The notes under the pieces were generated by a model. The model worked only from the letters and a program-made list of their open reading frames with translations, searched no databases and was not told the origin of the DNA. 64,000 nucleotides of DNA from Biscogniauxia marginata. Taxonomy: Eukaryota; Ascomycota; Sordariomycetes; Xylariales; Xylariaceae. A program made the translations under genes and the position numbers. Location: positions 62,001 to 126,000 of the forward strand of contig MU404074.1 of NCBI GenBank assembly GCA_022695795.1, read 5' to 3'. Below, piece by piece: positions 14,280 to 26,394 of the stretch (positions are counted from its first letter, which is position 1; every line of letters starts with the position of its first letter).

Positions 14280-15350
14280 GAAGAAACGTACCTCCAATCA
14301 ACTGGTGAAAAAGAGCGTGATGCTCTCATCGGCCTTTTAGCCAACCTCTACTCCCACGTCATTGAATATCAGGCACACATCATGTACATTCTTTCTGAAT
14401 ATCAGTTCCCTCGCAGATAGGAGAAGGCTACTAGCTAGTACTTGTGGGTTGAAGCACTGTTCGGGAACCTTTCTGGGGCGACTGGGTACCTGCGTTTTCA
14501 TGGTGATGATAAGTCCGAGCAGATCAGCCAGGAGATCAACCTTGTCATTAATGCTAGGTTATAGGAAATTGCCGGTAGCTTCTCTGACGAATCCCGCTAT
14601 ACAATTTCCCAACGTCTAAAGGGCATGGACCAGACAAAGATCCTGCTAAGAATCGTTCTTACAGCTGCTACGCTCCTGACTGTCAATAATGCAAACTATG
14701 CTTTAGCATTAGCATTTCGAAAAAAAAAGAATTTCAGCACACATACTAAGCTAGACTCACAGATATGGACATCTATGGCTGATAGAAAGCTTTAGAAGCA
14801 TTATCGGAAACCCGTGCGGCCTCTTCATAAACATCCACTATTTGAAAATCTCTTTCATCCATCATACGGCACGGGGATTTCTCCTTAGCCCCAAAGGAAA
14901 AGGCGTATGGCAAGGGCCGTTGAGCATGTCGGAATCGGATAAAGACGAAGAGCGTTATCCATTCCTTTCATATACCGCTACTCACTGACCTCTGCACTAC
15001 AACTCTCAGGAAATTGCCATCGCTACGCAGTCTCGAAGAGATGTACATTTGCTCGGTGAAGTCGACGGCAATCAATCAAAACTCCGTGTACTCATCTATA
15101 TGGGAATATATAAAAATCAGTGGAAGCACTAGCCGGATCTTCTTTTCGCGGCCCATATTGGTCCTGGGGCAGTTGTCGAAGACTTACTGTTTGGGGTTTT
15201 ACATATAACTGGACGCCACTGCAAACTGGCAAAAGCTAGCAAGTGCCAGGGTATTATCCAACTTCTACATAACAAGGGAGCCAAAAGGTGAAGGTTGGAA
15301 GACATGCATACCCGCCTAACGGCGATGCATACGCGGACGATACAATCCAA
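14280..15350 (+). pseudogene. Relic of a NACHT/ankyrin (STAND, NLR-like) gene
   Basis: From 14283 to 14795 one forward frame stays coding-like across about 170 codons with only three internal stops, all TAG (14418, 14436, 14562). Its first part (ALIGLLANLYSHVIEYQAHI) resembles the NACHT_N region of fungal STAND proteins, where an LY..V.EYQA pattern is common. Near 15220-15290 another frame reads CQGIIQLLHNKGAK, which resembles the second helix and loop of an ankyrin repeat. No P-loop was found between them. What is seen is a broken frame; the family assignment is from memory of the pattern. Confidence 0.35.
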
Positions 15351-16631
15351 ACCTACTATCTTACTTGAGCGGGATAGGAGGACAAGACCGGGAGAATGAA
15401 TAGAATCGTGTAGAGATGGAAGGAATTCCTTTTTATTTCCTTCATGTTTGGTGATTTGTCTCTCACGAGGAGCTGGGTTACTTGTTTAGATAAGATATGG
15501 GTGCGTCTAGTATACTTCATCATAACTCATTCATATATGTATAACAACCTTTTTTTTATAAAAAAAACCCTAATTTTCTAATAATGATACTATTTTGGAT
15601 ATGAATAATTCGTTTGTGTGTGTGTTGAATATCCAAGAGGAAAAAGCGATAATAAGTAGCATACACGGGTTATGACAGACTCCTGGGGGTTTACCCCTAT
15701 TCTGGCTCCACTTTACCTATATACCTTTCACCTACGTCCGCCACTATCTCCCAGAGCACCTGAGTACACCCAACCCCATACCGCATATAAATTGTTATTA
15801 AGCTCATTAGTGTGGCATTATACACACCATATTATAATTAGGAAAGCCTCCCCAGAGCGAATTCATACCTAGGTAGTTAGTCAGGTTACTCAATAGATCG
15901 CGGAAAAGGGGTAAGGGGCGGGCTCGGGAAATCTTGCATATATTAATTTTGAGAAGAGAATATCCAGCAGCGTGTGTATTAATCCGCTTAGTTCGAATTC
16001 AAAATATATGTTTGACCTTCAAGGTCGTTCTCCTATTGTCAGGAGCCTCAAGGGCCTAATCTCCGGACTAAGGGGACTTCACTGACTACATAGAAGGACA
16101 AACCCCATACTAAGTTGAGTAGAAAAGAGTGTTACGTACGTCCCGAATACCTCGAGGGTAGCTCTCAACTATTATTCGCAGTCTAATAGTGACCATATAC
16201 ACCCATCACTCTTAGTTTGTCATGCACCTATTCACATTCACTCTCTTGACGCCCCTTAGCAAAAAGCATAATCCTCACTAGGCCCAGCAGATGCATATAC
16301 TTGGAAGATTCTAATCACATGTAATACATACAGTCAAGCGAATCGATATGCCTGCCTCTTTGATGCCCGCTCAATTTCCCCATAAGAATTGCGTACCTAC
16401 CTCCATGTGACACTACTACGAATACCAACAGTTTCCCCGGGTTTTTAGGGTGGGAATTTTCCCGTATACATATATCCGATATCCAAACAAAGTTCCCAGT
16501 GGTATCCATCGCTTTCTTTTTACCATGCTTCGTTTCCAGATGGTCATGCGCCATTCCCTTCCTTTACAAGCACGATAAAGAACAACAAAAAGATTTTTTT
16601 CCCCCACTTCATGCATTCTAATCATTCACTT

Positions 16632-19572
16632 TTAGTCGAGATTCGAAAGGCCCCAGCCGTCCACAGAAGACAAATTATTCATACTGTCCACGCTGAAGTC
16701 GACCGTGGCCGGAGACCGCCTCGTACTGCTCCCAGGGTTGGAAGCCTGGTTAGAGGAGAACATGAATACAGATGAGTCCGACATGTTGTTATTCGCTCCG
16801 CTGCTCATGTTCCATGCGTCGAAGCTAGACTGCCAATTTACGCTGTCTTTGAGATACCAATCCTGCCCATCGATTGCGTAGACAGAGTTGGACGTCATAT
16901 TTTGCGTATTGCTTTGAGGAAGCTGGCTAGATGGGATAGTGGCCGACACGGGGGCATACGTTTGGGAGTAACTGGTCGTGCCCTGTGTAGATGGTTGCCA
17001 ATTCGAGTCGTTCAGCCCGCCAAGGGCCATTGATAATGAGTTGCCCATTATTCCAGCATTATTCATTACGTGTCTCGGTATTTGCACGTTGGTCTGGAAG
17101 TTAGGGGGGGAGGGTGCGAGACTGTTCATCATCTCAGGAGACATAGTAGGTCCCGGAACATTTGGCGAAGGCGAAACTGAAGCATTGTTGTAATTTGCTG
17201 GGCTAAAGGACTCGTTTGTCCCTTGTGGTGATGTAGCCCCTATAACAGGGGGCGATGGAGATGCGGTATTGTGTGATCGAGGAGAGGGAACGTCAGAAGT
17301 GTTGAATGTGCCCCATTTTTCATCCGTCCGTTGCAAGACATGAGATGCCTCTTCGGGAAGTTCAACCTTCCACTTGCGAGCTAGGACACTAAGAATACTG
17401 AGCGTTCTTCTACCACAGAGCCAGTCTTCCGCAATCTCCTCGAGATGCTTAACGCCATGTATGATATCGCGTTTGGCAGTTTTCTCGGGAAGGTTTAGAA
17501 TGTGGATAGTACAAGCAGAGTGGAGCATATAAACGGCGATGTTACAAATCTGGCGCAAGTTGTAAACCTTTTTATACAACCGCATCAATTTAGAAATAGC
17601 TCCTGCGTTTGCAGTACATATCCTTCGGGGCGAAACATGGGGTGGTAAAGGTGACGAGTTGGGTGCATATTTCAAGAACGGCCGAAAGAGGTGAATGTAT
17701 TGAAGATGGAAGAACATACTATGACTGGTCAGCGGAGGAAACAATAGTTCTATAGAAGATTAGGCTTACTGCATCAATATAGCGTTAGGTAGCTGGCCTT
17801 CCTTTGGCTCGAGCTCCTTCGGCAGCTCTTTACGCCAGTCCTCGAGACGTCGGTGTAACTCACTCAGCTTCTTCAGCTCGACCGACTTCCCGCTCGATCG
17901 CCCAATATGGTTTGGGTGGTAAAAGAACAACAGGAGGTCACTACTGATTTCACATAGTTTCGACAATTGCAGCCCAATTGTACGAGTTCGCGACGGCTGC
18001 TTTGCTGTCTCGTCGAAACCTGTATCGGTATAAGGGCACCAAGCTTCAGCATCTTCATTGGGAAAGACATCATACTTGGGAACGCTGTATGAGTTTTTCG
18101 GGAGTTGGGGGAGTCGGCCAAGATAGTTGGACCAACACTTATCAAAGAGGAAGCAACCCCAGAAAGTGACTCTCCGCGCATCGATCTCTTGTTCGTCCAG
18201 GTTGTCATGGTCGCTCTTGATGCCACCAATATCCAGGTTGAGTCCTAGATCTTGAGCCATTCTGAAACTCATACCGCTATACACCCAGCCCTTGGCTTCT
18301 CGGCCACAGCCAGCTTCCCTGACGGACATCATTGCTAGAGCTTGAACGGTAGCCAATCGGGGCTTCTCGTACTCGTCATTGTCGACAATGAGTCTTTTAG
18401 CCTCAGCAAAGAAATGATCACCTTTCGTCCAGCTGTCCCCAGCTACGGCATAGGCGCTAGGGACATCGGTAAAGTGGCAGCCAAGAGCAAGCATCGCGTT
18501 CACTAGGAGAGAGGAGCAATATGCCGTTTTGTGCGGTGCGATATTCCGCTTTCCCCGTAGGAAATCACGATAGAACAAGCTCCGCGACAGCGTGGTAAAG
18601 TAAGGATAATGCCAGTTGAAATACATATTAAGAATGTGGATGACGTCTTCGCGGTCTTTGGTAACGTCGGTCCAACTCAGTAAAGGGTCAACATCGGCCA
18701 CGCTCATGTCTTCGGTCGCTTGCTCGGTATTCGGTGCGCCCATAATGTCCCAGTGTATCAAATGCGAAGTACCTCCGATGAAGCGAGTCGACCCATTTTC
18801 CAAGCGAAGTTCTCCCATTCTGCGAGCAAGATCTCTCTCTCCTTCAATAGGCATATCCGTCGTGTAATCGTCTTCTATATGTTCCACATCATCCAGGCTT
18901 CCGCCGCCGATTTCTTGTTTGAGTATTGCCTCAGCCACGGTGTCTAGACTGTCGCATGTGCGAATTCTCCTAACAATCTCAGGAACGTCTTCTTCGTCTG
19001 CGTTGAGGATCGCTTCGATTAGGATCTGGAGGGTCGAGTTTCGGGCCTTCATACTATCAATCTTCTCTCTATAGACGCCCTTTCGACGGTGATCCGAGTT
19101 CGGGTCGTAGATGCATTCGGTGCCGTACACGCTCGCGCAAGCTGCGCAGCTCGGTAGCGCTCCATCGCATTTGCTCTTACGTCGGCGACAAGCTATACAG
19201 GCACTGTTCGCGCAAGGCGGGCGGGATCAGCGGAATGCTCTCCGTAGCTCGCCGGGATAGCTGGACAGCTAGATATGTAGATGGGTAGGGAGGCAGGTAG
19301 CCAAGCAGAGCACGATAGAATGAGAGTCCACAGAAGTAGCGTAAACAAAAACAGAGACGCACTGGGGCACTGAGGCGCTGAGGCAGGACAAGAGGAGGGA
19401 GAATGGGTCTCACATACGTGCTTACACAACGCCGTTTCTGCATCGAGGAGTCCCCGCCCCTCCTGGATTTCTTCTTGGTGGAAGGGGGAGCCGAGCCCGC
19501 AAAGGCTGGGCCCGAGCTCGACGAGGTTGACTGCGACTGCGATTGCAGCTTCAATAGATCCGGAGCATCCAT
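16632..19572 (-). CDS. nirA: NirA/NIT4-type Zn2Cys6 transcription factor
   Basis: Probable pathway-specific activator of nitrate and nitrite assimilation, nuclear. Model: exons 19572-19418, 19203-17770 and 17724-16632, giving 893 aa, close to the size I recall for Aspergillus NirA. The zinc cluster has cysteines at about 54, 57, 64, 71, 74 and 82 (ACIACRRRKSKCDGALPSCA), followed by YDPNSDHRRKGVY and a dimerisation-like helix. The first intron (19417-19204, GTATGT...CAG) lies just before the cluster and is unusually long at 214 bp; the second (17769-17725) is 45 bp. A fungal_trans domain spans the middle (YFNWHYPYF, SGMSFRMAQDLGLNLD). The last about 200 residues are rich in Ser, Asn, Pro and Gln, as in activation domains. 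Many NirA-like paralogues exist, so nitrate control is inferred. Confidence 0.75.
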
Positions 19573-21918
19573 AGTTTGCACGCTCACGCTATATGCGAGA
19601 GAGAAGCTATGTGCGAGATGGACAAACAAGAACCCGTACGTAATGGGAAAAGACCCACGAACTACTAACGAGGCAGCGGCTGACTGATGGATATTGCCTA
19701 AGCGGGACGGCGTATCCGCAACGGCGACGAGCAGCAAGTGGTGTAGGCTTTAGCTCGTGCTTGGCCCACCCACTGTATGTATTGTATGTACCTGGACCTG
19801 AGCCCGAACCTTTATATCCGGAATTCTGACTCGGCTGGGTCAACAGCTAACGGCAACGCCTTTTTACCGGTGGTTCGAGTATATGTAGTGTAGGTGTAAG
19901 TAGGTAGGAGGATGGGAAACTGTCCAGGTTCAGTCTACTGTCGAAAGGGAAGATGTAGAGCTGCCGCTGCTGCGTGACGCTGGTTCAGCTGTGCGCAGGC
20001 CTATAGTATAAGGTATTCGAGCACTGCACATTGGAGATACCGGGCGAGCCGAGATTACAAAGCGGTGTGGCGGTCGGACGCGAGGCAAGCAGTTAACATG
20101 AAAATTCGGCTTGACACATGTAGGATATTTCTTTTTCTTCTTTTTCTCTTTCTTCTTCTTGCGCGTTGCCCCGCGTGTCGCAATAATCAGGGGCTCTGTT
20201 TGGCACGCAACGAAGACTACGACAGGACCCCCGACGAGTCGGACTGTAACGTAAATGCTCGCCAAGGATGATCGGTGAGTAGGTACTTATATGTGTAACG
20301 CTAGAATGCCACCCCAAAAACCCAAAGTGCCACCACTCGCCTGTATGATGACATGTGGGACGGTTAGTCGGCCGGCCTGGAGAAGACTGGAGGCAGCGAT
20401 CGCGATGGCACGATTGGCGGTTAGAAGAGGAGTGTTAGAGAGATTTAGTTTCTTCCCAGGGACCCTGAACCTTGGAGGTTAGCCGGTAATTGGAGGGCGA
20501 TAAGCACCTCGCATTTTAGAGTTAAATTTTTTTCAGCGAATGATAATCTTTTCTTATCCAAGCGATAAGCCCGAAGTCGGTTGTCTCCGTTAGCTTCTGT
20601 CTCCGTTAGTCCCACTCAAAAACCCCCGCCCGTCACCGACGCCCCGGTCCGAGGCTGTCTGATATACCAACATATAGTATGTACCTAAGGTAACATGCCT
20701 ACCCGCCTGTCGCCCCGCTTGGCAAGCTGAGCAAGCTGCACGCATAACAGGCATTGTGCTTGTGACTTTCCTTCTCTGGCAGGACGTCCTGTGATTTGAT
20801 CGAGCCGCAAAATGGACTAGGGTGCTCGAGGTTTTCTGTCGTTAACCAAGCCATCACGAGACTTTTGGCTTCGGACTTTGATGATATAGCATCAGGCCTT
20901 TAAAACTCTAATGAGTTGAATGTCCGATCCATAAGGTAGGGTTCTTCGTGCACTCGAGCAACTTGAATGTTGTTAGGCAGTTCTACTACCGGTATGTAGG
21001 TTTGTCGTAGGTAGGTGGGAACTCCAAGTCGTGATAGATCAGGTGGATCATCCAAACTCGAATACATACCCTAGTAAAGTTCCATCGACAATTCCTTTAG
21101 AAGATCCACTAAGACGCATTTACAGGCCTTGCTTTAACATCTGTCCAATCGTCTCTAGAACTATTACATAAAATATTTATAGTACGGCGGGAGATCTGCA
21201 TTTTTCTCCCGTCGCAGTACTAATGCGGCTCAAATAGCGACCTCGACAACGAAAGCCCCTAAGCGGGAGCAGATACTACGGTGATATGTCAATTGCGCTG
21301 TCTGATAGTACCTAGTGTTATGCTGGGGTTAATACATTGGTGCTAGATTCGCCTTCTAGTTGCTTGTATTTGTAAGTGGAATTTATCCACATGTCCGCTT
21401 ACAAGATTCCTGATGGAAATGAGTGGATCGATCTAAGCATTGTTAAAACCATGGAATCTTCACTAGACGTTTGCCTCAGCACAAGACAATGGCTAAGTAC
21501 GTAAATAGAGTATTCACCATGGCATTTTACCAGCCCTATTGTTTGGACATGACATGAATAACATGCCGCCAGATTTAGCTATCAATAAACGGGATTTTCA
21601 TTGTCTAGTTACATTCACTTGAAATGGCTATGACGGTTTTTGGTCATACTATATAAGTGTCAAGTAGCTTTTACCATTTCACCTCTCTTCCGAGTAGCTC
21701 TCTTGTAAACTTACATGGGTAAGCCCAAGGATCTAAAGGCTTAGAATAAGAGCTCTTACATGCTTCACGACAGTAAAGTGCGTATCCCAGCACCCGATAA
21801 CACAGCTACTCTAGGTGCTTTCCTAACACCCTAGCGACTATCGCGAGCAGTTTCGTGCAGTTTCTACCATCGACAATATTCCACTTACTCGCGGTAACAG
21901 TAGCTGCTCGCACTCAAG
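19573..21918. other. Intergenic region between divergent genes
   Basis: Promoter space of the reverse-strand NirA-type gene and the forward-strand secreted-protein gene. Short frames near 19930-20320 on both strands are low-complexity (Lys/Glu-rich against Leu/Phe-rich across one CT tract). A GTACCTAAGG motif occurs at 20681-20690. Nothing else is recognised. Confidence 0.55.
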
Positions 21919-22713
21919 ATGATGCTGAACCCGATACTACTTCATGGCTTCCTCGCCACTTCCACCCTAGGCGCCGTCATCGGCACCGGTAGGCCCGGAT
22001 TCGTTGGACAAGGAATTGGGGCGAATACCACACTCAACTCACAAGGTGGCCTTGCTTCTGCTCCCAAGTTCCGGAACACAGGACGACAGTTTCAACTTCC
22101 AGTCGATGGCCAGTGGACCTGGGGTGCGGGTGAAGATCAGGTGAGTAATTTCAGGAACCGTCATTTGCTTTTTATAGTCTACCACAGGAGCAATTACTAA
22201 CTCACATGTTTAAGTGTGACGGGACCAATGTGTACAAGACCATAGCTGCAAATGCTCTTGTCACGGATTGCCAGTGGCTACAGCAGTACATGTCCGACCA
22301 CCCCGGGTACTACCATGCATTCGAGTGGCGTCCCAGCGAGCAACATGCCGTCGCAATCTACCGTACCTGTACTATCTCGGTCACTCTGGACGATGAAGCC
22401 AAGGATGTTGTAAGGTCGGTACCCACCCCCGCGATCCCCCAACATCACTTTAAGCTAGGCATGTCGAACTTCTAGGTGCTAACTGACGTATGTCATATGC
22501 AGCGTCGGGAGCCAGAATATCGCAGACGTCCTGTCGTACGTCCTCGACTCGAAGAATGGCCTGAGACTCGACGGGGACACCATTGGCGTGAAAGCTGGAA
22601 TGAGATGCATGGCCGAGCCAGCGGCGACTGCTTCAGTCTTGTGGATCATTCACGAGACCAATGGGTGGCCATGGGACAACGACGTAGTCGCGACTCGGCC
22701 ATCCGAATCCTGA
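21919..22713 (+). CDS. Small secreted Cys-containing protein, Ecp2/Hce2-like
   Basis: Model: exons 21919-22140, 22215-22414 and 22503-22713, giving 210 aa. A hydrophobic N-terminus (ILLHGFLATSTLGAVIG) suggests a signal peptide. The mature part has four cysteines in the contexts CDG, TDCQWL, YRTCTISV and GMRCM, and a VGSQNIADVL stretch. This spacing resembles the Hce2 domain of Ecp2-type effectors and related killer-toxin-like proteins. The first intron is clean (GTGAGT...AAG). The second uses a poor donor (GTCGGT at 22415), chosen because it keeps the family-like frame; an alternative pairs GTAAGG at 22410 with an acceptor inside the third exon. The family call is from motif memory and the role (host or microbial interaction) is inference. 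It stands alone, with no mobile element beside it. Confidence 0.55.
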
Positions 22714-24154
22714 TCGACAGAGCACACCAATTAAGGGGGTTGCACAATGGGTGGAGGCAAAGCGGCTAGGATGAATACGGTTCAGGGGAGCTCGGCATAA
22801 ATCTGAAGCCTAGCCGCTGACGATATATTAGGGATGCTCTCTTCAGTTTCATGTCGTCTTCACTTAGTCAGGGTTAGGTTGCACTAGACAAATGGTGAGT
22901 ATAGCCACACAGGGTCTTCGCCGTAATAACAACTATATACCCAGAATTACTGCCTTGTTGAGATCGGCATGTCAATTACAATTTATGGGATGCAATATTA
23001 CACTATTGTGTTGAGTAACTGTAAATATTCAGGTAAACACCGTGAGTCGAATTCAATGGCGTCTCACAAGTCACATCTGATTAGCAAAGCTGGGCCATGG
23101 TCTGTATATCATATGTGTTGGTTACGGATTTTCTCCTTTTTCTTTTTTCTTTTCTTACCTTTTTTTATTTCTCTTAAGTATCTTTTGGGATGTCTCCAGG
23201 CCACGGTCTGGGGAGATACCTGCAGAGATACTCTGTACATTAGGAAATATTGCCCCTTACCAACATCGGTGTTTTCAAGAAACTCTCATACAAGTTGAAA
23301 AAAAAACATATTAGTAATTAATTAAAGAGTAGGCACCTAAACTGTATATAGGAGGTTTGTTTGTATCGACGTTGGTCTCGGAGTCCTAGAATTATTGAAT
23401 CGCAAATTTAATTGTACGGGCTCGTGCATCTACACAAGTTACCTAAGTACCAGAACTAGGTACCTACAATCGCGGTTGTGTCGCGTTGATATATGTACCC
23501 ACTTAAGTGGTCCATAGGTAGGTACTACCAGCGTAGAGTAGCTACCTAGACGCTGCCCCTCAGTCTATACTCGGGAAATCCATTTTCCATTGCCGCGATT
23601 TCCAAAGGCGGTACCTCACTAGCGGGGCTAACGGGGCTAGCGGGGACACCAAAATCACACCGAGGGGGGAAAAAATTCGTTCAATTGGTGCGCAGAGAAA
23701 AGTTTCAGTGGGCCATTAGATGGAATTTGGTTGGGACAGGAGCTAATGTACAGTAGGTACCTCCCAGCTAAGGTCCACGGGTATTGTGAAGCTTCCTTTA
23801 CTTCTGTCAACCGACCTGCATCCCATTTCCTCCAGACTCTGTCTTTCTTTTTCTCTTTTCAGCACCCCGCGAGGACAATCGATATTTGTCTGGCGCCCAC
23901 AACGATTCTGTCGCTCCGAGGACGTCTACATCACCATCTCGGTGAGTCTTCTACCTTGCCTACGTGAAGTATATTCCCCGCCGTGACTCTTCTTTGCCCC
24001 GCCAGACTCACCTTCATTCCTTTCCTCTCGACTAAATTTTTTTTCCACCAACCTTTTTGGAGTGCCGACAAGAAACACGGATGCACCAATGCTTCAATCC
24101 CCTCTTCTTACTGATACGTCGCGGATTAATTAGAACATCGTCAACGTCGCCACC
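22714..24154. other. Intergenic region and La promoter
   Basis: Contains TAGGTACCTA-type motifs at 23456-23467 and 23514-23525 and a T/C-rich stretch at 23130-23180. The right part holds the promoter and 5' UTR of the La gene, with CT-rich tracts just upstream. No gene is seen. Confidence 0.6.
23941..24133 (+). other. Probable 5' UTR intron of the La gene
   Basis: A strong donor (GTGAGT) at 23941 and an acceptor at 24132-24133 (GATTAATTAG) lie 21 bases before the Kozak-like GCCACCATG at 24149-24157. No start codon of the gene is lost if it is removed. This is inferred from splice signals only. Confidence 0.45.
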
Positions 24155-25611
24155 ATGAGCGACCAAGACACCAGGCCTGCTGAGGCTGTCGACGTTCCTG
24201 TCGCGGCTGAAGCTCCCGTGGACGAGGCTCCCGCCGTTCAGTCTCCTGAGCCCGAGTCAAAGACAGAAGCTGCTCCTGGGGAGTCTCACGCTGAGGATAA
24301 TACTAAAGACGAGAGCACTGTTGAAGCGCCGGACGCCAAAACAGAAGGCCCCGTCGAGGCATCGGAGACTGCAGTTGAAGAAAAGACTGAGAAAGCAGTC
24401 CCCTCAATCTATAACCCACCTGAGGGAATGCTTCGTGTTCATCGCCGCAATCAGAACCCGGAAAATAACAAGAACACCAAGTCGGATCCTTCCACGCTTG
24501 CTGAAACTGACGATCCTAGAGCGATCCGCAAGCAGGTAAATTGATCAATCACCCGTCCCTTTTAGCATCTGTCTAACGGACATCCCAGGTTGAGTTCTAC
24601 TTTGGCGATAGCAACCTTCCAGAGGATAAATACATGTGGGAGAATACTGGAGGAGAGGAGAATAAGCCTCTGCCCCTCAAGCTAATTTGCAACTTCGCCC
24701 GCATGCGCCGTTTCAAACCTTACTCTGCTGTCGTCGCCGCCCTTAAAGCCAGCAACTCTGTCGTCATCGAAGGTCCTGAGGGTGAAGAGACCATCCGACG
24801 AAAACACGCTTTTGACCCTAAGAAGCGCAACAAACGCGAGGAACGCAGCGTCTATGTCAAAGGCTTTGGTGACGAGGAAGCCTCGACTCAGTTCGATATC
24901 GAGGCGTTTTTCTCCCAATACGGCCAATTTGATGCTGTGCGTCTTCGGCGAGCTGATGGTCCTAAGAGGGCATTCAAGGGCTCCGCCTTTGTCGAGTGGA
25001 GTGACAAGGAAACAGCCGAAAAGTTTATGGCATTGGATCCACAACCGAAGTGGAAAGGCCATCCTCTTCTAATCCTATGGAAGCTAGACTACATAAAACA
25101 GAAGTCCGAGGCCATTAGAGATGGCAGGCTAGAAGCCAATGGGACCGAACGCAGGTTTCGAGGAGGTGGTAATTTCCGTCGAGGTCGTGGCAACCGAGGC
25201 AACCACCAAGGTGCCGACCCTAATGATTGGAAAAAGCGCCGGGAAGAAGACCAGCGCACCGGTTTTGAGAATCGTCGTGGCCGTGACCGAGACCATCGCG
25301 GACGTGGTCGTGGTCGTGGTCGTGGACGCGGTCGGGGTAACTTCAATGGACGAGGCCGGGATGGTCACGAGAATGGTGATGACGGTGCAGAGGAAGACCA
25401 GACCGCCCAACCACGAGGTGACGGTCGCCCGAGGATCCATACAAGCAAGGAGGGGGCGAAGATCATCGAGGAGGAGAAGGCTAAAGCCAAAAACCAGGAC
25501 CAGAACGAAAGCCAGACAAATGGCAAGCGAGCAAGAGACGAGGACAGTGCTACAATCGAGCCCCCTGCAAAGAAGGTCGACACCAAGGAGAATGCAGTCG
25601 AGGTCGCCTAA
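24155..25611 (+). CDS. La protein homologue (Lhp1/Sla1-type)
   Basis: Binds the 3' UUU-OH tail of new RNA polymerase III transcripts and helps tRNA and small RNA maturation in the nucleus. Model: exons 24155-24535 and 24589-25611 with a 53 bp intron (GTAAAT...CAG), giving 467 aa. The N-terminus is acidic and Ala/Pro/Glu-rich. The La motif starts at about residue 123 (IRKQVEFYFGDSNLPEDKYM), with the intron inside it. An RRM follows at about 213-295 (RSVYVKGF, GSAFVEW). An RG/RGG-rich stretch at about 315-370 and a Lys/Glu-rich tail follow. The start is supported by GCCACCATG. The La motif plus adjacent RRM makes the assignment strong; the long RGG tract would add RNA affinity. Confidence 0.92.
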
Positions 25612-26394
25612 GCTATCTCTATTTACACACCTTCTCCAAACTTAGGTCTTCGCTACCGCAAAACCCCGGTACTACTTACTTCCACTAACTGAACTAAACC
25701 TCAGTCAGAATCATATACCAAACGCAAGAATGTAGCACCATGGTAATTGCGGGAGGGGGAAGCATGGATATCGTCCGGAAAGGCGTTTGTGGTTCATTTT
25801 CATGTAGATACCTTACCTACACTTTACAGATGCGCGTTTAGCGACAAATATCGGTAATTTGGTACAATCATGACTTGAGTAAAGCGAAAACAAAAGCGAT
25901 CAAAGGCTACCACCTACCTTTCTACATGGTATGCCAACTCCAAATTGAGCACAATTGATCTACGCATCAATACCGCTAGCAACAAATGGCATCATTGTCC
26001 AATACATATATGGAGGGATTTGGTAATACGGGCTTGTATCCCCGTATCGACGCGAACCTGGAAATATCCAACTCGCCGTAATGTTCAACAAGCAATCACT
26101 TTCGCCCGGCCCCTTTTCCCACACTAGTATAAAATCCTGAAAATCGTTCGACGTCAGAAAAATTTTAATTTTAAACTCCTTCAATCTTCTAGTCCTGTAA
26201 ACTTCAATCCATATGCTAATACTCAGAACAAAACCTATATTCATAGCTAGAACAAACATTACGGCATAGGATTGGATGTTCCAAATGCGACCCTAAAGAG
26301 CAATAATTCCTCTCTCGAATTCTTATTTCCCTATGGATAGGGTCTATCGGGGACATACGCAGAGTTATTCTAGCACGAGCAAGTACCTTCGTTC
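25612..26394. other. Convergent 3' intergenic region
   Basis: Lies between the ends of the La gene and the reverse-strand kinase-like gene. Contains only short AT-rich frames; presumably the two 3' UTRs. Confidence 0.6.

Larger units (their letters stand above)
5335..16631. other. 11 kb gene-poor island
   Basis: No intact gene could be supported here. The left few hundred bases should be the xlnR promoter and the right end the 3' UTR of the NirA-type gene. Several stretches are AT-rich, for example 7600-8800 and 13550-14000. Coding relics are visible at 12216-12569 (-) and 14280-15350 (+), and a tRNA-like stretch near 7437-7524 (-); these are listed separately. A run of 14 C lies at 13220-13233. 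Frames such as 9378-9941 (+) and 9239-9625 (-) overlap each other and match nothing I recognise. Confidence 0.6.

Noticed and set aside
25089..25586. Arg/Pro-rich and Thr-rich frames over the La gene's RGG tract
   Set aside because: They are shadows of the RGG repeat.
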